46,934 nucleotides of DNA, from NCBI GenBank assembly GCA_937125285.1, contig CAKZLH010000005.1:1-46934 (forward strand), read 5' to 3'. Below the pieces are notes generated by a model, which worked only from the letters and a program-made list of their open reading frames with translations, searched no databases and was not told where the DNA came from. Shown here in pieces: positions 8,872-17,817 of this stretch; position 1 is the stretch's first letter; each line of letters starts with the position of its first letter. This stretch comes from an uncultured Balneolaceae bacterium. GTDB lineage: Bacteria > Bacteroidota > Rhodothermia > Balneolales > Balneolaceae. Position numbers and translations under genes: made by a program.

Positions 8872-9873
8872 TTATTTAGATTCAATTATCGAGTGATCAC
8901 CAGCGTGAATCACTCCTGTGTAGTTGGTAAGTTCCGTGTGGGCTCCCACCGTAGACTGCTCGATTACACACCCCGATAATTGCGCCTGTTCTCTAACGAT
9001 GCTATTGGAAATCGTACTCCCTTTAATCTGTGCGCCCGCTTCTATACTCACATGAGGCCCTACGGTAGACCCCTCGATAACAACGCCTTCGGCTATGTAT
9101 ACGGGTGGTACAATAGTCGATCCCTCATAGGTTGGAAGGGGTGTTGCGGCCTCTTTTTCAACAATGACCCCTGTGGTTTCTAGCCAAGCCGGCAAGGTGC
9201 CGCAATCCAGCCACTCATCAACCGTTGCCGTCTTAAAAATCTTACCCTGCCGAATCATACGATCTAGGGCTTCCGTTAAAAAGTATTCGCCACCCGGCCC
9301 TTTAATATCATTATCGATCACGTAAGCGAGTTCTTCTTTTAGCTTTTCGCCATCCTTGAAATAATACACCCCAATAATTGCTAAATCAGAAATAAACTCC
9401 TGTGGCTTTTCTACAAATCCGGTTATCTGATCTCCTTCATATACCGCAACTCCAAATCGAGAGGGGTCGTCCACTTTTTTCAACCAAATTACGCTATCGG
9501 CTCCTTCAACCCGAAAAACTTCTTTGCTATCGAATAAGGTGTCTGCGAAGGCTATAATCACTTCACCCTCTAGATCCTCTTCGGCACAATAAACCGCATG
9601 CGCCGTTCCTAATGCCACCTCCTGAACCCTAAAGGTACATGCCGCACCATGCCGTTGGCTCATCTGCTCGAGGGGTCCTTTTATGTCCGCCCCAAAATCT
9701 GGACCTAAAATGTATACGATTTCATCAATATTTCGATCCATCGTGCGAATAAAGGTTTCCACTAATCGCTCGACAATCATGGTTCCTGCCACAGGAAGTA
9801 ATGGTTTTGGAACTGTGTTAGAATGAGGGCGCACCCGCGTTCCCCTGCCTGCCATAGGAATAATTAATTTCAT
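8872..9873 (-). CDS. Sugar-1-phosphate nucleotidylyltransferase (RmlA/GlmU-like head with left-handed beta-helix tail)
   Basis: Couples a sugar-1-phosphate to a nucleoside triphosphate, giving an NDP-sugar. Residues 1-35 contain the nucleotide-binding signature IIPMAGRGTRVRP followed by KPLLPVAG. FADTLF holds the metal Asp, and GVYYF, GEYFLTEAL and EWLDCGT are typical family blocks. Residues about 255-333 are short hexapeptide-like repeats (VYIAEGVVIEGSTVGPHVSI and similar), i.e. a left-handed beta-helix without an obvious second active site. Which sugar and nucleotide are used cannot be read from sequence; glucose-1-phosphate with dTTP, UTP or ATP are all possible, and the latter would link it to glycogen synthesis. 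The gene stands alone on the minus strand, divergent from the MurF-like gene. Confidence 0.88.
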   Translation of the reverse strand: MKLIIPMAGRGTRVRPHSNTVPKPLLPVAGTMIVERLVETFIRTMDRNIDEIVYILGPDFGADIKGPLEQMSQRHGAACTFRVQEVALGTAHAVYCAEEDLEGEVIIAFADTLFDSKEVFRVEGADSVIWLKKVDDPSRFGVAVYEGDQITGFVEKPQEFISDLAIIGVYYFKDGEKLKEELAYVIDNDIKGPGGEYFLTEALDRMIRQGKIFKTATVDEWLDCGTLPAWLETTGVIVEKEAATPLPTYEGSTIVPPVYIAEGVVIEGSTVGPHVSIEAGAQIKGSTISNSIVREQAQLSGCVIEQSTVGAHTELTNYTGVIHAGDHSIIESK

Positions 9874-10117
9874 AATACCCGTTTATTTACGTCTTATTGA
9901 TGGTTGTTATTTAATGTTTCGAAATATACGTCCCTTTTTTTAGAATGCCCAAGCTATGTCTGCTTTGCGGTGCGGGTAATTGAGCCTAAATTTTCCCAAT
10001 ATCTTAAGTATCTTAAGAGGTATCGCATAGGAGAGGGTCTTCTCGGAAAGCACCCCCATAATCCTATGGATATTCTACCTATATCATATCTGGTTTACCT
10101 ATCATCCCGAACCCATC
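9874..10117. other. Divergent intergenic region between the nucleotidylyltransferase and MurF-like genes
   Basis: This 244-base stretch must hold promoters for both divergent genes. It contains a tandem 9-base repeat (listed separately). No RNA gene or terminator was recognised. A plus-strand frame from about 9904 enters the MurF-like gene out of frame and looks like chance. Confidence 0.5.
10000..10017 (+). repeat. Tandem direct repeat TATCTTAAG x2
   Basis: Two exact, adjacent copies of TATCTTAAG lie 101 bases before the MurF-like start. Each copy contains the palindrome CTTAAG and begins like the TATCTTTG -7 boxes seen elsewhere in the window. It could be a protein-binding site or overlapping promoter boxes. 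Confidence 0.55.
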
Positions 10118-11833
10118 ATGATTCACCCCTATTATTTATTTTCGCTCAATCTACTAGCTGTGATTTTTGCCCTGGTCATGATGCGCGTATTGTATTATCG
10201 GTCGGTGTTTTTCTTACAGGTATTTCAACAAGTAGGGTATAAAACCAATGAGTTCCGCGGATGGATTAAGGAGCATTGGGATGAAAAAGTAATGCCCAGA
10301 GGCGTGCTCTATTTCTTAAGCTTCAGTATGCTTTTGATTTTTGTTACCGACTATATGAACTGGAAATTAAGTCTCTCCGCTGAAGCTATTATCTTGCTGG
10401 CGTGGGGATTTTGGTTTTTAGGTTCCACTAAGATTTATCGGCCCAAAAAGGTGAAGAAACCTTTGGTCTGGACAGCTCGCGTGAAACGGCTAAGCATCCC
10501 TTTTGGGCTTATGAATCTTCTGTTTCCTCTTTTCAGTTTATTTCTAACTTTTGGACCTTGGATATATAGCGGGATTGGTCATCCACGACTTCAGGCCTCC
10601 CGTTCAATTCATTATGACGCACCGAGTCTCGCCCTGGGTATGGCATTGGCCTATTTGTTCATCCCTTTATTTCTGTTGGTTGCTGGGTACCTAATGAAAC
10701 CGGTTGAAACCAGCATTCAGAACGGATACAAACGACAAGCTCGAAAAAAGCTTGCCTCATTGCCTCACCTTAAGATTATTGCTATTACCGGAAGCTATGG
10801 GAAAACGAGCATCAAGTTTATGGTCCGGGATATACTCAAAGAACGCTTCAGTGTTTGTGTAACTCCGGGTAGCTTCAACACGCCGATGGGTATTTGTAAA
10901 GTGATCAATAACGATTTACAAGCGCATCATCAAATTTTGGTGCTAGAAATGGGTGCCCGATATGCGGGGAACATCGCGGAATTATGTGATATTGCAGAAC
11001 CAGATATTTCAATTGTATCAAACGTTGGTGTGGCCCATCTAGAGACCTTTGGTACTCAAGATGTCATTGCTAAAGAAAAAGGAACCATTGTAGACCGGCT
11101 TAAAAAAGGAGGGCTTGCGGTTCTGAATGGCAATGATGAAAAGGTCCGTATCATGGGAGAAAGTCGGCAGGATATACAGCGAATACTGGTTGGGACTAAA
11201 AGTGAGCAAACATCCGATGATACCACTCTATCGATGATGGTATCTGATATATCCTACAGCACGAGCGGCACTTCATTTACCCTGCACAAAGGGGAGGATT
11301 CTTGGCCCATTACCTGCCCTTTGTTGGGGGTTCATAATGTACAAAATCTTCTCCTTGCTTTAGCGGTTGGAGACTTTTTTGGCTTACGCATGAATACCCT
11401 GAGCTTAGCCGCCTCTGACATAGCGCCTATTAAGCATCGACTCGAACTCAAAGCTATAGGAGATTACTTTGTGATTGACGATGCTTTTAATTCGAATCCG
11501 GTAGGGGCACAAAACGCGGTCGAAATTTTGGGCTCCTTTCAAACAGGTAAACGATACATCATTACCCCGGGCATGATTGAATTGGGGGAAAAAGAGGAGG
11601 ATGAAAACAGTGCTTTTGGGGGTCATATTGCCAAGGCAAATCTTGACTTTGCATTTATAGTCGGCCTTGAAAGGGGTAAAATTATCGAGCAAGGCTATCT
11701 AGAAGCAGGAGGAGATCCGAAAAAAATTACTAGGGTAGAAAGTTTATTTGAAGCTAATGAACGAGTGCAAAAGCTTCTAAGCCCTGGAGACGTGCTCCTT
11801 TATGAAAATGATTTGCCCGATATCTACTCGTAA
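10118..11833 (+). CDS. Membrane-anchored Mur ligase family protein (MurF-like)
   Basis: ATP-dependent amide ligase related to MurF, which adds D-Ala-D-Ala to the peptidoglycan precursor. Residues 1-200 contain about five hydrophobic segments (near 5-27, 62-80, 87-103, 128-150 and 168-192), absent from classical MurF. The ligase part begins near residue 215: P-loop ITGSYGKTS (223-231), LEMGARYAGNIAEL, SNVGVAHLETFGT, and DDAFNSNPVGA corresponding to the MurF central-domain motif. The C-terminus ends LLYENDLPDIYS. The protein is 571 residues against about 450 for soluble MurF. It could be the organism's MurF or a paralogue acting on another lipid-linked or membrane substrate; the fusion suggests catalysis at the inner face of the membrane. 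Its stop overlaps the convergent permease gene by 10 bases. Confidence 0.85.
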   Translation: MIHPYYLFSLNLLAVIFALVMMRVLYYRSVFFLQVFQQVGYKTNEFRGWIKEHWDEKVMPRGVLYFLSFSMLLIFVTDYMNWKLSLSAEAIILLAWGFWFLGSTKIYRPKKVKKPLVWTARVKRLSIPFGLMNLLFPLFSLFLTFGPWIYSGIGHPRLQASRSIHYDAPSLALGMALAYLFIPLFLLVAGYLMKPVETSIQNGYKRQARKKLASLPHLKIIAITGSYGKTSIKFMVRDILKERFSVCVTPGSFNTPMGICKVINNDLQAHHQILVLEMGARYAGNIAELCDIAEPDISIVSNVGVAHLETFGTQDVIAKEKGTIVDRLKKGGLAVLNGNDEKVRIMGESRQDIQRILVGTKSEQTSDDTTLSMMVSDISYSTSGTSFTLHKGEDSWPITCPLLGVHNVQNLLLALAVGDFFGLRMNTLSLAASDIAPIKHRLELKAIGDYFVIDDAFNSNPVGAQNAVEILGSFQTGKRYIITPGMIELGEKEEDENSAFGGHIAKANLDFAFIVGLERGKIIEQGYLEAGGDPKKITRVESLFEANERVQKLLSPGDVLLYENDLPDIYS

Positions 11834-13080
11834 CGAATCACTCGTGCAGGCTCCAGTTCAGATGCCCGCTTAGCAGGCAACCAACTTGCCAATAAACTTA
11901 AGGCTAGGGTGCCCAACATAATGAGCACCACATCTAAGGCCTGAATGTCTACGGGATAAGCGTCTATGATAAATGCCGAGGATAACTTTAGCAGGCCATA
12001 CTGATCCTGAAGAAAGGAAAAGAGCAATCCAACGCCCCCGCCAAGAATCGCACCTATGATTCCTATGATAAATCCCTGCTGAATAAAAATACCCTGAATG
12101 TCTCTGGACGTCATCCCCATGGCACGTAATATTCCAATATCCCTCTTTTTTTGTATTACAATCATGCTTAATGAACCCAAAATGTTCAAAGCGGCAACCA
12201 GAATAATAATCATCAATACCAGAAATGCTCCCCATTTTTCTAAATACATCACATCATAAAGGGGTTTTTGAAGGTCGTACCAGGTTTTTATCTGAACCTC
12301 TTCACCAAATAAGCTTGCTCGCTGACTTTCTAGTTCAACTTTCACCTGGTCGGCATCTTCTAGCTGAAGTAGGGAAAGATCTATGCCCGAGATTTTATTT
12401 CGGGTTACAAAAAGTCGGTGTGCCGCCTCAATATCCATGAGTATGGGGGGTGGAGATGAAACATAGGGAAGCTGATAAACGCCTCGAACTTCAAAAATCA
12501 TGGTTCTGGGCATGGATATTTGAGTTAAGGCGCGCCGCATGTGTCGAGCGCTTAACAAAACGATTTCATCTCCTACTTCGAGTTGTAACTCGGCCCTAAG
12601 ATACTCGGGTATCAAAAGTCCAGGCCGGCCCTGTTTACGCTCTAGTGAACGATTGCCTTGGCTTATGGGCACTTCTAAGCTTTGCTCAGATGCATTGTTT
12701 GTAAAATCAATACCCTTTAATTGCACCACTTTGTTTTCATAGGGTTGCAATCCATTTTGCTTCTGAACCCTCATTAAAGCCATGCCCTCCACGTAAGGAG
12801 TGTAGGCCGATACTTGGGAATGGGCCTCAAAGTAGTTCTCTACTTCTTGATTCCATTCTAAAATAGGCCCACCAACACTTTCAACCCGAATTTCAGGATC
12901 ATAACCTAACAGAAAGCCTTGAATCACACTAAAAAAACCATTGAAAATGGATAGCACACTTATTAAAAGAGCAGCGCCAATGGTGATTCCCGAAATACTA
13001 ATATAGCTAAGTGCCGACTGCAGAGAGACTTGCTTCTTTGCAAACAGATAACGCCGGGCGATGCTTCTGGATATATTCAT
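11824..13080 (-). CDS. ABC transporter permease of the LolC/LolE (FtsX/MacB-like) family
   Basis: Inner-membrane permease resembling the lipoprotein-releasing subunits LolC/E, which with the ATPase LolD extract lipoproteins for outer-membrane delivery. The N-terminus runs ARRYLFAKKQVSLQSALSYI, as in Bacteroidota LolC/E, then the first membrane helix (about residues 21-45), a roughly 200-residue periplasmic domain, and three C-terminal helices including MIVIQKKRDIGILRAMGM, the coupling-helix region of FtsX-like permeases. The start is set at the ATG at 13080 because a longer version would add 15 unrelated residues and cover the inverted repeat at 13100-13132. No partner ATPase gene is adjacent. 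Other FtsX-family permeases are the alternative. It converges on the MurF-like gene and diverges from glgB. Confidence 0.88.
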   Translation of the reverse strand: MNISRSIARRYLFAKKQVSLQSALSYISISGITIGAALLISVLSIFNGFFSVIQGFLLGYDPEIRVESVGGPILEWNQEVENYFEAHSQVSAYTPYVEGMALMRVQKQNGLQPYENKVVQLKGIDFTNNASEQSLEVPISQGNRSLERKQGRPGLLIPEYLRAELQLEVGDEIVLLSARHMRRALTQISMPRTMIFEVRGVYQLPYVSSPPPILMDIEAAHRLFVTRNKISGIDLSLLQLEDADQVKVELESQRASLFGEEVQIKTWYDLQKPLYDVMYLEKWGAFLVLMIIILVAALNILGSLSMIVIQKKRDIGILRAMGMTSRDIQGIFIQQGFIIGIIGAILGGGVGLLFSFLQDQYGLLKLSSAFIIDAYPVDIQALDVVLIMLGTLALSLLASWLPAKRASELEPARVIRYE

Positions 13081-13099
13081 ATCTTGGTAGTACGAGTTT

Positions 13100-13132
13100 T
13101 GTGTAAAATAGACAATGTTGTTCATTTACACA
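13100..13132. promoter_or_regulatory. Inverted repeat TGTGTAAA-N17-TTTACACA between the permease and glgB
   Basis: Two perfect 8-base arms (13100-13107 and 13125-13132) lie in the 157-base divergent region, 20 bases outside the permease ATG. The arrangement suits a dimeric repressor or activator. It is a visual match only, with no known regulator assigned. Confidence 0.4.
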
Positions 13133-13237
13133 TCATTATTAAGGCTTTATAAGGATAACTTAGCCCATAAATTCATATATTATAGCAGCTTGATAACGGC
13201 TATTCTTGTTTCAAAACAATCATAATAAGGTTTATTG

Positions 13238-15421
13238 GTGCTATCGGAGCAAACTATTCTATCTATTGACAATGGAACTCATGGAGACCCCTTTTCGGTA
13301 CTAGGCTGCCATTTAGAGACTATTGACAAGAAAAAAAAGCTAGTCATACGAGTTTTTAGACCCGATGCCGCATCAATATGCTTATTGGTGGGGAACCAGG
13401 GTCGCCATCAGATGAAACGAATTTCGGATGGCGGGCTTTTTGAATGGGTTTTTCCAAGGCGTAAAACGGCTCCATCGTATCAATTAGAAATCACTTTATA
13501 CTCTGGTGAAAGCTTTACGGTCGATGACCCTTATCGCTTCCCCCCTTTGCTTAGCGACTACGATCTTCAACTTTGGGGAGAGGGAAATCATGTAAAGGCC
13601 TACGAATTCATGGGCGCTCACCCAAAAACTATTGATGGGGTAACCGGTACGCACTTTGTGGTATCCGCACCGGCGGCCACCAGAGTAAGTGTCATTGGCT
13701 CATTCAACCAGTGGGACGGTCGGGTCCATCGAATGCGTAAATATCATGACCAAGGACTTTGGGAATTGTTTATTCCGTTAGTGGGAGAAGGGGACTCGTA
13801 TAAGTTTGAAATCAAAACCCCCGTACAAGATCCTCCACTAAAAAAAGCGGATCCCTTTGCTTTTTATGCTGAACTTAGACCTCAAACCGCCTCCATTGTT
13901 CGCGATATTTCAGGTTATGAGTGGGGCGATTCCCATTGGATGAACCAACGTGAGCAGCGAAATCCCCAGTCGCCTTTATCGGTATACGAATGTCATATTG
14001 GTTCTTGGAGACGTAAGGATGGGGAGTTTTTAAGCTACCGTGAATTGGCGGAAACACTTATTCCCTATGTCCAAAAAATGGGCTTTACGCATATTGAATT
14101 AATGCCCATTGCCGAGCATCCCTATGACCCCTCTTGGGGGTATCAACAAACAGGGTATTTTGCGGCTACCTCTCGCTTTGGCACTCCACAGGATTTTATG
14201 TTTTTTGTAGATAAGTGTCACCAGGCGGACCTAGGGGTTATTGTAGACTGGGTGCCTGCTCATTTTGCAAAAGATGAACATGGCCTGTATCGATTCGATG
14301 GAACTGGGCTTTTCGAACATGAAGATCCTAGACAAGGCGAACATAAAGATTGGGGTACGGCCATTTTTAACTTTGGGCGCACAGAAGTACAGAACTTTCT
14401 TGTTTCAAATGCCCTTTTTTGGTTGGATTATTACCATATCGATGGCCTTCGTGTCGATGCAGTGGCCTCTATGTTATATCTGGATTATTCCAGAGAAGAG
14501 GGAGAATGGGTACCCAATGCCTACGGTGGTAGGGAGAACATAGAAGCCATCGCCTTTCTCAAAAAATTCAACTATTTCATTCACAACCATTTCCCGGGGG
14601 TTCTGAGCTTCGCCGAAGAATCAACCTCTTGGGGCGGGGTTACAAAATCGGAGCAAGAAGACGGACTTGGTTTCGATTACAAATGGAATATGGGTTGGAT
14701 GAACGACACTCTTAAATACATAGAAAAAGATCCCATACATCGAAAGTATCATCAGGGCGACTTGACCTTTTCTATGGTCTATGCATTCAGCGAACGATTT
14801 ATACTGCCCTTCTCACATGATGAAGTGGTGCATATGAAAAAATCGATGCTCTCTAAAATGCCGGGAGACGACTGGCAAAAGTTTGCAAATTTACGGCTCC
14901 TATATACCTATATGTTTGCTCATCCTGGCGCCAAACTTCTTTTTATGGGGGCTGAATTCGGTCAGTGGCAAGAATGGAATGACGCCCAATCTTTAGACTG
15001 GCACCTTACGGAATACGGCGACCATCAACATATTCAACAATTGGTTACCGACTTAAATGCCCTCTATCGTAAAGAAGAATCCCTTCACGTCTTGGATCAT
15101 AATTGGCAAGGCTTCCAGTGGATTGATTTTAATGATGCCGATAACAGTATTATTTCGTTTGTTCGAAAGACAAATCAATCGGGCGAAAATGTTGTGGTTG
15201 TGTTAAATTTCACCCCATCGGTTCATCGTGATTATCGCGTTGGAGTTCCGTCGGTTGGAGAATACGAAGTAATATTCAATAGTGACTCGGAGTTTTATGG
15301 AGGAAGTAACGTTGGCCCAGAGCAGCTCTTTGCTCGGGAAGATGATCTTCATGGAATGCCCGCCTCACTTGACTTAGCGATTCCTCCGCTTGCTGGCTTG
15401 ATGTTAAAACTAAAGAAATAA
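13238..15421 (+). CDS. glgB: 1,4-alpha-glucan branching enzyme (GH13)
   Basis: Transfers alpha-1,4 chains to O6 positions to create glycogen branches. The protein has 727 residues, the usual length. An N-terminal CBM48-type region begins DPFSVLGCH and continues through SVIGSFNQWDGRVHRM (near residue 150). The GH13 barrel shows YECHIGSWRR, DWVPAHFAKDEHGL, the nucleophile block DGLRVDAVASMLYLDYS, the acid/base block FAEESTSWGG and PFSHDEVVH. There is no ATG near the conserved start. GTG at 13238 has TAAGG seven bases upstream and is preferred over TTG at 13235. malQ follows after three bases, so the pair is co-transcribed and functionally linked in glycogen remodelling. Confidence 0.97.
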   Translation: MLSEQTILSIDNGTHGDPFSVLGCHLETIDKKKKLVIRVFRPDAASICLLVGNQGRHQMKRISDGGLFEWVFPRRKTAPSYQLEITLYSGESFTVDDPYRFPPLLSDYDLQLWGEGNHVKAYEFMGAHPKTIDGVTGTHFVVSAPAATRVSVIGSFNQWDGRVHRMRKYHDQGLWELFIPLVGEGDSYKFEIKTPVQDPPLKKADPFAFYAELRPQTASIVRDISGYEWGDSHWMNQREQRNPQSPLSVYECHIGSWRRKDGEFLSYRELAETLIPYVQKMGFTHIELMPIAEHPYDPSWGYQQTGYFAATSRFGTPQDFMFFVDKCHQADLGVIVDWVPAHFAKDEHGLYRFDGTGLFEHEDPRQGEHKDWGTAIFNFGRTEVQNFLVSNALFWLDYYHIDGLRVDAVASMLYLDYSREEGEWVPNAYGGRENIEAIAFLKKFNYFIHNHFPGVLSFAEESTSWGGVTKSEQEDGLGFDYKWNMGWMNDTLKYIEKDPIHRKYHQGDLTFSMVYAFSERFILPFSHDEVVHMKKSMLSKMPGDDWQKFANLRLLYTYMFAHPGAKLLFMGAEFGQWQEWNDAQSLDWHLTEYGDHQHIQQLVTDLNALYRKEESLHVLDHNWQGFQWIDFNDADNSIISFVRKTNQSGENVVVVLNFTPSVHRDYRVGVPSVGEYEVIFNSDSEFYGGSNVGPEQLFAREDDLHGMPASLDLAIPPLAGLMLKLKK

Positions 15422-15424
15422 ATT

Positions 15425-16930
15425 ATGCGATTTCCACGCTCATCAGGTACTCTTGTCCATCCTACTTCTTTTCCTGGCAAATATGGGATTGGAGATTTTG
15501 GCTATGAGGCACGAGCATTTATCGATTTTTTGGAAAGCACCCACCAAACCATTTGGCAAGTGTTGCCCTTGACCCCCACAGGATATGGAAACTCCCCTTA
15601 TGCTAGCTATTCAGCCTTTGCCGGAAACCCGTTTTTGATTAGTCCAGATATTTTGCTGGAAAAGGGATTGCTGAGCGCATCTGAAGTAAATACACTCATT
15701 ATTCCATCCACTACAACGGTGGCCTACGAACAGGCGTTTGAGAAAAAGTCTGCCGCTTTGACCCTGGCGTGTAACCGTTTCTATGAAAAACTAGATTCGA
15801 AACAAAACGAGGCTTTTATGCAGTTTAAGCAGCGGCATGCGCACTGGCTCGATGATTATGTGCTTTTTATGACCTTGGCCAAAAAACACCACATGCAGCC
15901 TTGGAATACTTGGGAGCGTTCTTGGGCCACCAGGGAAGCATCGGCCTTAAAAAAAGCTCGTAAGACCTATGAAGAAGAGCTGAAATTTGAATATTGGGTT
16001 CAGTTCGAGTTCTTGAGCCAGTGGATGGCGCTTAAAGAATATGCCAACCAAAAAGGAATCCGGGTCATTGGCGATATCCCTATTTTTGTGGATCACAATA
16101 GTGCGGATGTTTGGGCTAATCCAAAATATTTTGCGGTTGATGATAAGGGAGAACGAACGCTCGTGGCCGGGGTTCCACCGGACTATTTCAGTGAAACCGG
16201 ACAGCTATGGGGCAACCCGCAATATGATTGGGAGGCCTTAGAAAAAGATGGGTTTTCTTGGTGGGTAGATCGTTTCAAACATATGTTTTTAACCTGTGAT
16301 GCCATTAGGGTCGACCATTTCCGCGGTTTTGATGAATATTGGGAAGTGCCTGCTTCCGAGAAAACAGCTATCAATGGGCGCTGGGTACAAGGGCCTGGAG
16401 AAAAGCTTTTCGATACCATCCTTCGAGAATGTGGCGAACTCCCCATCTTAGCCGAAGATTTAGGTTTTGTTACCGAGGGAGTGGAGCGACTACGCGATAA
16501 ATATGCCTTCCCTGGAATGAAGATTGTTCAATTTGCTTTTGATGCCGATGCCTCAAACAGCTTTTTGCCACATAATTACCCTCAAAACTGCGTGGTTTAT
16601 AGCGGTACTCATGATAATGACACCTCTTTGGGGTGGTATCATCAAGCCCCAGAGCATGAAAAACACTTCGCACGCAGTTATAGCCGAAGTGACGGAAGCC
16701 GCATCAATTGGGATTTTATTCGTTTAGGAATGATGTCCGTGGCCGATCAAGCTATCTTTCCACTACAAGATTTCATGGATTTATCTACCGAGCACCGGAT
16801 GAATTTTCCCGGCACCTCATCGGGTAATTGGCTTTGGAGATACACCACAAAAATGCTGGACGATATAAACCGTGATGAAATCCGCTATCTGATCGAATTT
16901 AGTAATCGCAAAGTAAATAAAAACAGGTGA
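15425..16930 (+). CDS. malQ: 4-alpha-glucanotransferase (amylomaltase, GH77)
   Basis: Disproportionates maltodextrins, making chains that the phosphorylase can use and releasing glucose. The 501-residue length fits the short bacterial form. Family features run in order: the N-terminal FPGKYGIGDFGYEARAF, the substrate loop GYGNSPYASYSAFAGNP, GDIPIFVDHNSADVWANP, the nucleophile region IRVDHFRGFDEYW, the acid/base region ILAEDLGFVTEGV and the transition-state stabiliser region YSGTHDNDTSLGWY. It starts three bases after the glgB stop. No hairpin terminator follows, so readthrough into the next gene 59 bases away is possible. Confidence 0.97.
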   Translation: MRFPRSSGTLVHPTSFPGKYGIGDFGYEARAFIDFLESTHQTIWQVLPLTPTGYGNSPYASYSAFAGNPFLISPDILLEKGLLSASEVNTLIIPSTTTVAYEQAFEKKSAALTLACNRFYEKLDSKQNEAFMQFKQRHAHWLDDYVLFMTLAKKHHMQPWNTWERSWATREASALKKARKTYEEELKFEYWVQFEFLSQWMALKEYANQKGIRVIGDIPIFVDHNSADVWANPKYFAVDDKGERTLVAGVPPDYFSETGQLWGNPQYDWEALEKDGFSWWVDRFKHMFLTCDAIRVDHFRGFDEYWEVPASEKTAINGRWVQGPGEKLFDTILRECGELPILAEDLGFVTEGVERLRDKYAFPGMKIVQFAFDADASNSFLPHNYPQNCVVYSGTHDNDTSLGWYHQAPEHEKHFARSYSRSDGSRINWDFIRLGMMSVADQAIFPLQDFMDLSTEHRMNFPGTSSGNWLWRYTTKMLDDINRDEIRYLIEFSNRKVNKNR

Positions 16931-16989
16931 TTTTTTATTTAAAAGCGCCTTTTTCGTATATTCTAAAATTGTTAAAAAAATAAAACATC

Positions 16990-17808
16990 ATGTCTTTTCC
17001 ACTTAAGAACTTACCTCAAAGGTCTGCCAAGCCAAGAAGTAACGGAATAACTCTCGTATTAGATAAGGGATACAGCGTGCGGCAGGTGGAAGATTTTGTA
17101 GAGGTATGCTCCAATCATGTAGATATTGTTAAACTGGGTTGGGGAACCTCTTACGTTACTCAGGGCCTAGACGAAAAAATAAAAACCTATCAGAATGCCG
17201 GTATACCCGTCTATTTTGGTGGCACCTTATTTGAGGCCTATCTAATGAGAAATCAATTATCCGATTACCGGAAATTGATGGAGAAATATGAAATTACGCA
17301 TGTTGAAGTTTCAAATGGTACTATTCTGTTATCCGATGAACGAAAACAAGCTATTATCCGGGAACTCAGCAAAGAATATACCGTCTATTCAGAAGTGGGT
17401 AGTAAAAACCCTAACGAAATTATACCTCCCTATAAGTGGGTAAAAGTTATTCAAGAAGAACTCAATGCCGGGTCTGAAAAAGTTATCTGCGAAGCACGCG
17501 AAAGTGGCACTGTGGGTATGTTTCGACCAAACGGCGAGATTCGATCAGGACTGATTGAAGAAATCACCGACCAAATTCCAACCGAAAACCTACTCTTCGA
17601 AGCTCCCCAAAAAGCACAACAAGTATGGTTCATTCGAAAATATGGCTCTAATGTTAACCTTGGCAATATTCCACCCGAAGAAGTAATTCCTCTTGAAACA
17701 CTCAGATTAGGATTGAGGGGAGACACTCTTCTAGATTTTTATTCTCCTGATGAAGAGACTGAACTTGGCCAGGTCATGAAGAACAACGGTTTGAACAACC
17801 AAGAATAA
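16990..17808 (+). CDS. Phosphosulfolactate synthase family protein (ComA-like)
   Basis: Member of the family that adds sulfite to phosphoenolpyruvate to make (R)-phosphosulfolactate, first known from archaeal coenzyme M synthesis and from Bacillus sulfolactate. The 272-residue protein is a TIM barrel with ITLVLDKGYSVRQVEDFVE, HVDIVKLGWGTSYV, IPVYFGGTLFEAYLM, VEVSNGTILL, EVGSKNPNEI and VICEARESGTVGMF, all family blocks with the conserved Lys and Glu residues. Methanogen metabolism is unlikely here. A plausible role is supplying sulfolactate or cysteate for sulfonolipids, which some Bacteroidota and Salinibacter make; this is inference. It lies between malQ and the GT5 half-enzyme, nine bases before the latter. 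Confidence 0.85.
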   Translation: MSFPLKNLPQRSAKPRSNGITLVLDKGYSVRQVEDFVEVCSNHVDIVKLGWGTSYVTQGLDEKIKTYQNAGIPVYFGGTLFEAYLMRNQLSDYRKLMEKYEITHVEVSNGTILLSDERKQAIIRELSKEYTVYSEVGSKNPNEIIPPYKWVKVIQEELNAGSEKVICEARESGTVGMFRPNGEIRSGLIEEITDQIPTENLLFEAPQKAQQVWFIRKYGSNVNLGNIPPEEVIPLETLRLGLRGDTLLDFYSPDEETELGQVMKNNGLNNQE

Positions 17809-17817
17809 TTTTTACTC

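Noticed and set aside
9904..10242. A 112-codon plus-strand open frame before and into the MurF-like gene
   Set aside because: It overlaps the start of the MurF-like gene in another frame, has no family resemblance and no promoter of its own.
11824..11833. Ten-base overlap of convergent MurF-like and permease genes as a sign of frameshift
   Set aside because: Both C-termini look complete for their families, so this is ordinary tail-to-tail overlap.
16943..16955. AAAAG-CGC-CTTTT as a terminator after malQ
   Set aside because: The stem is short and AT-rich with a three-base loop; it is more likely part of the promoter region of the next gene.
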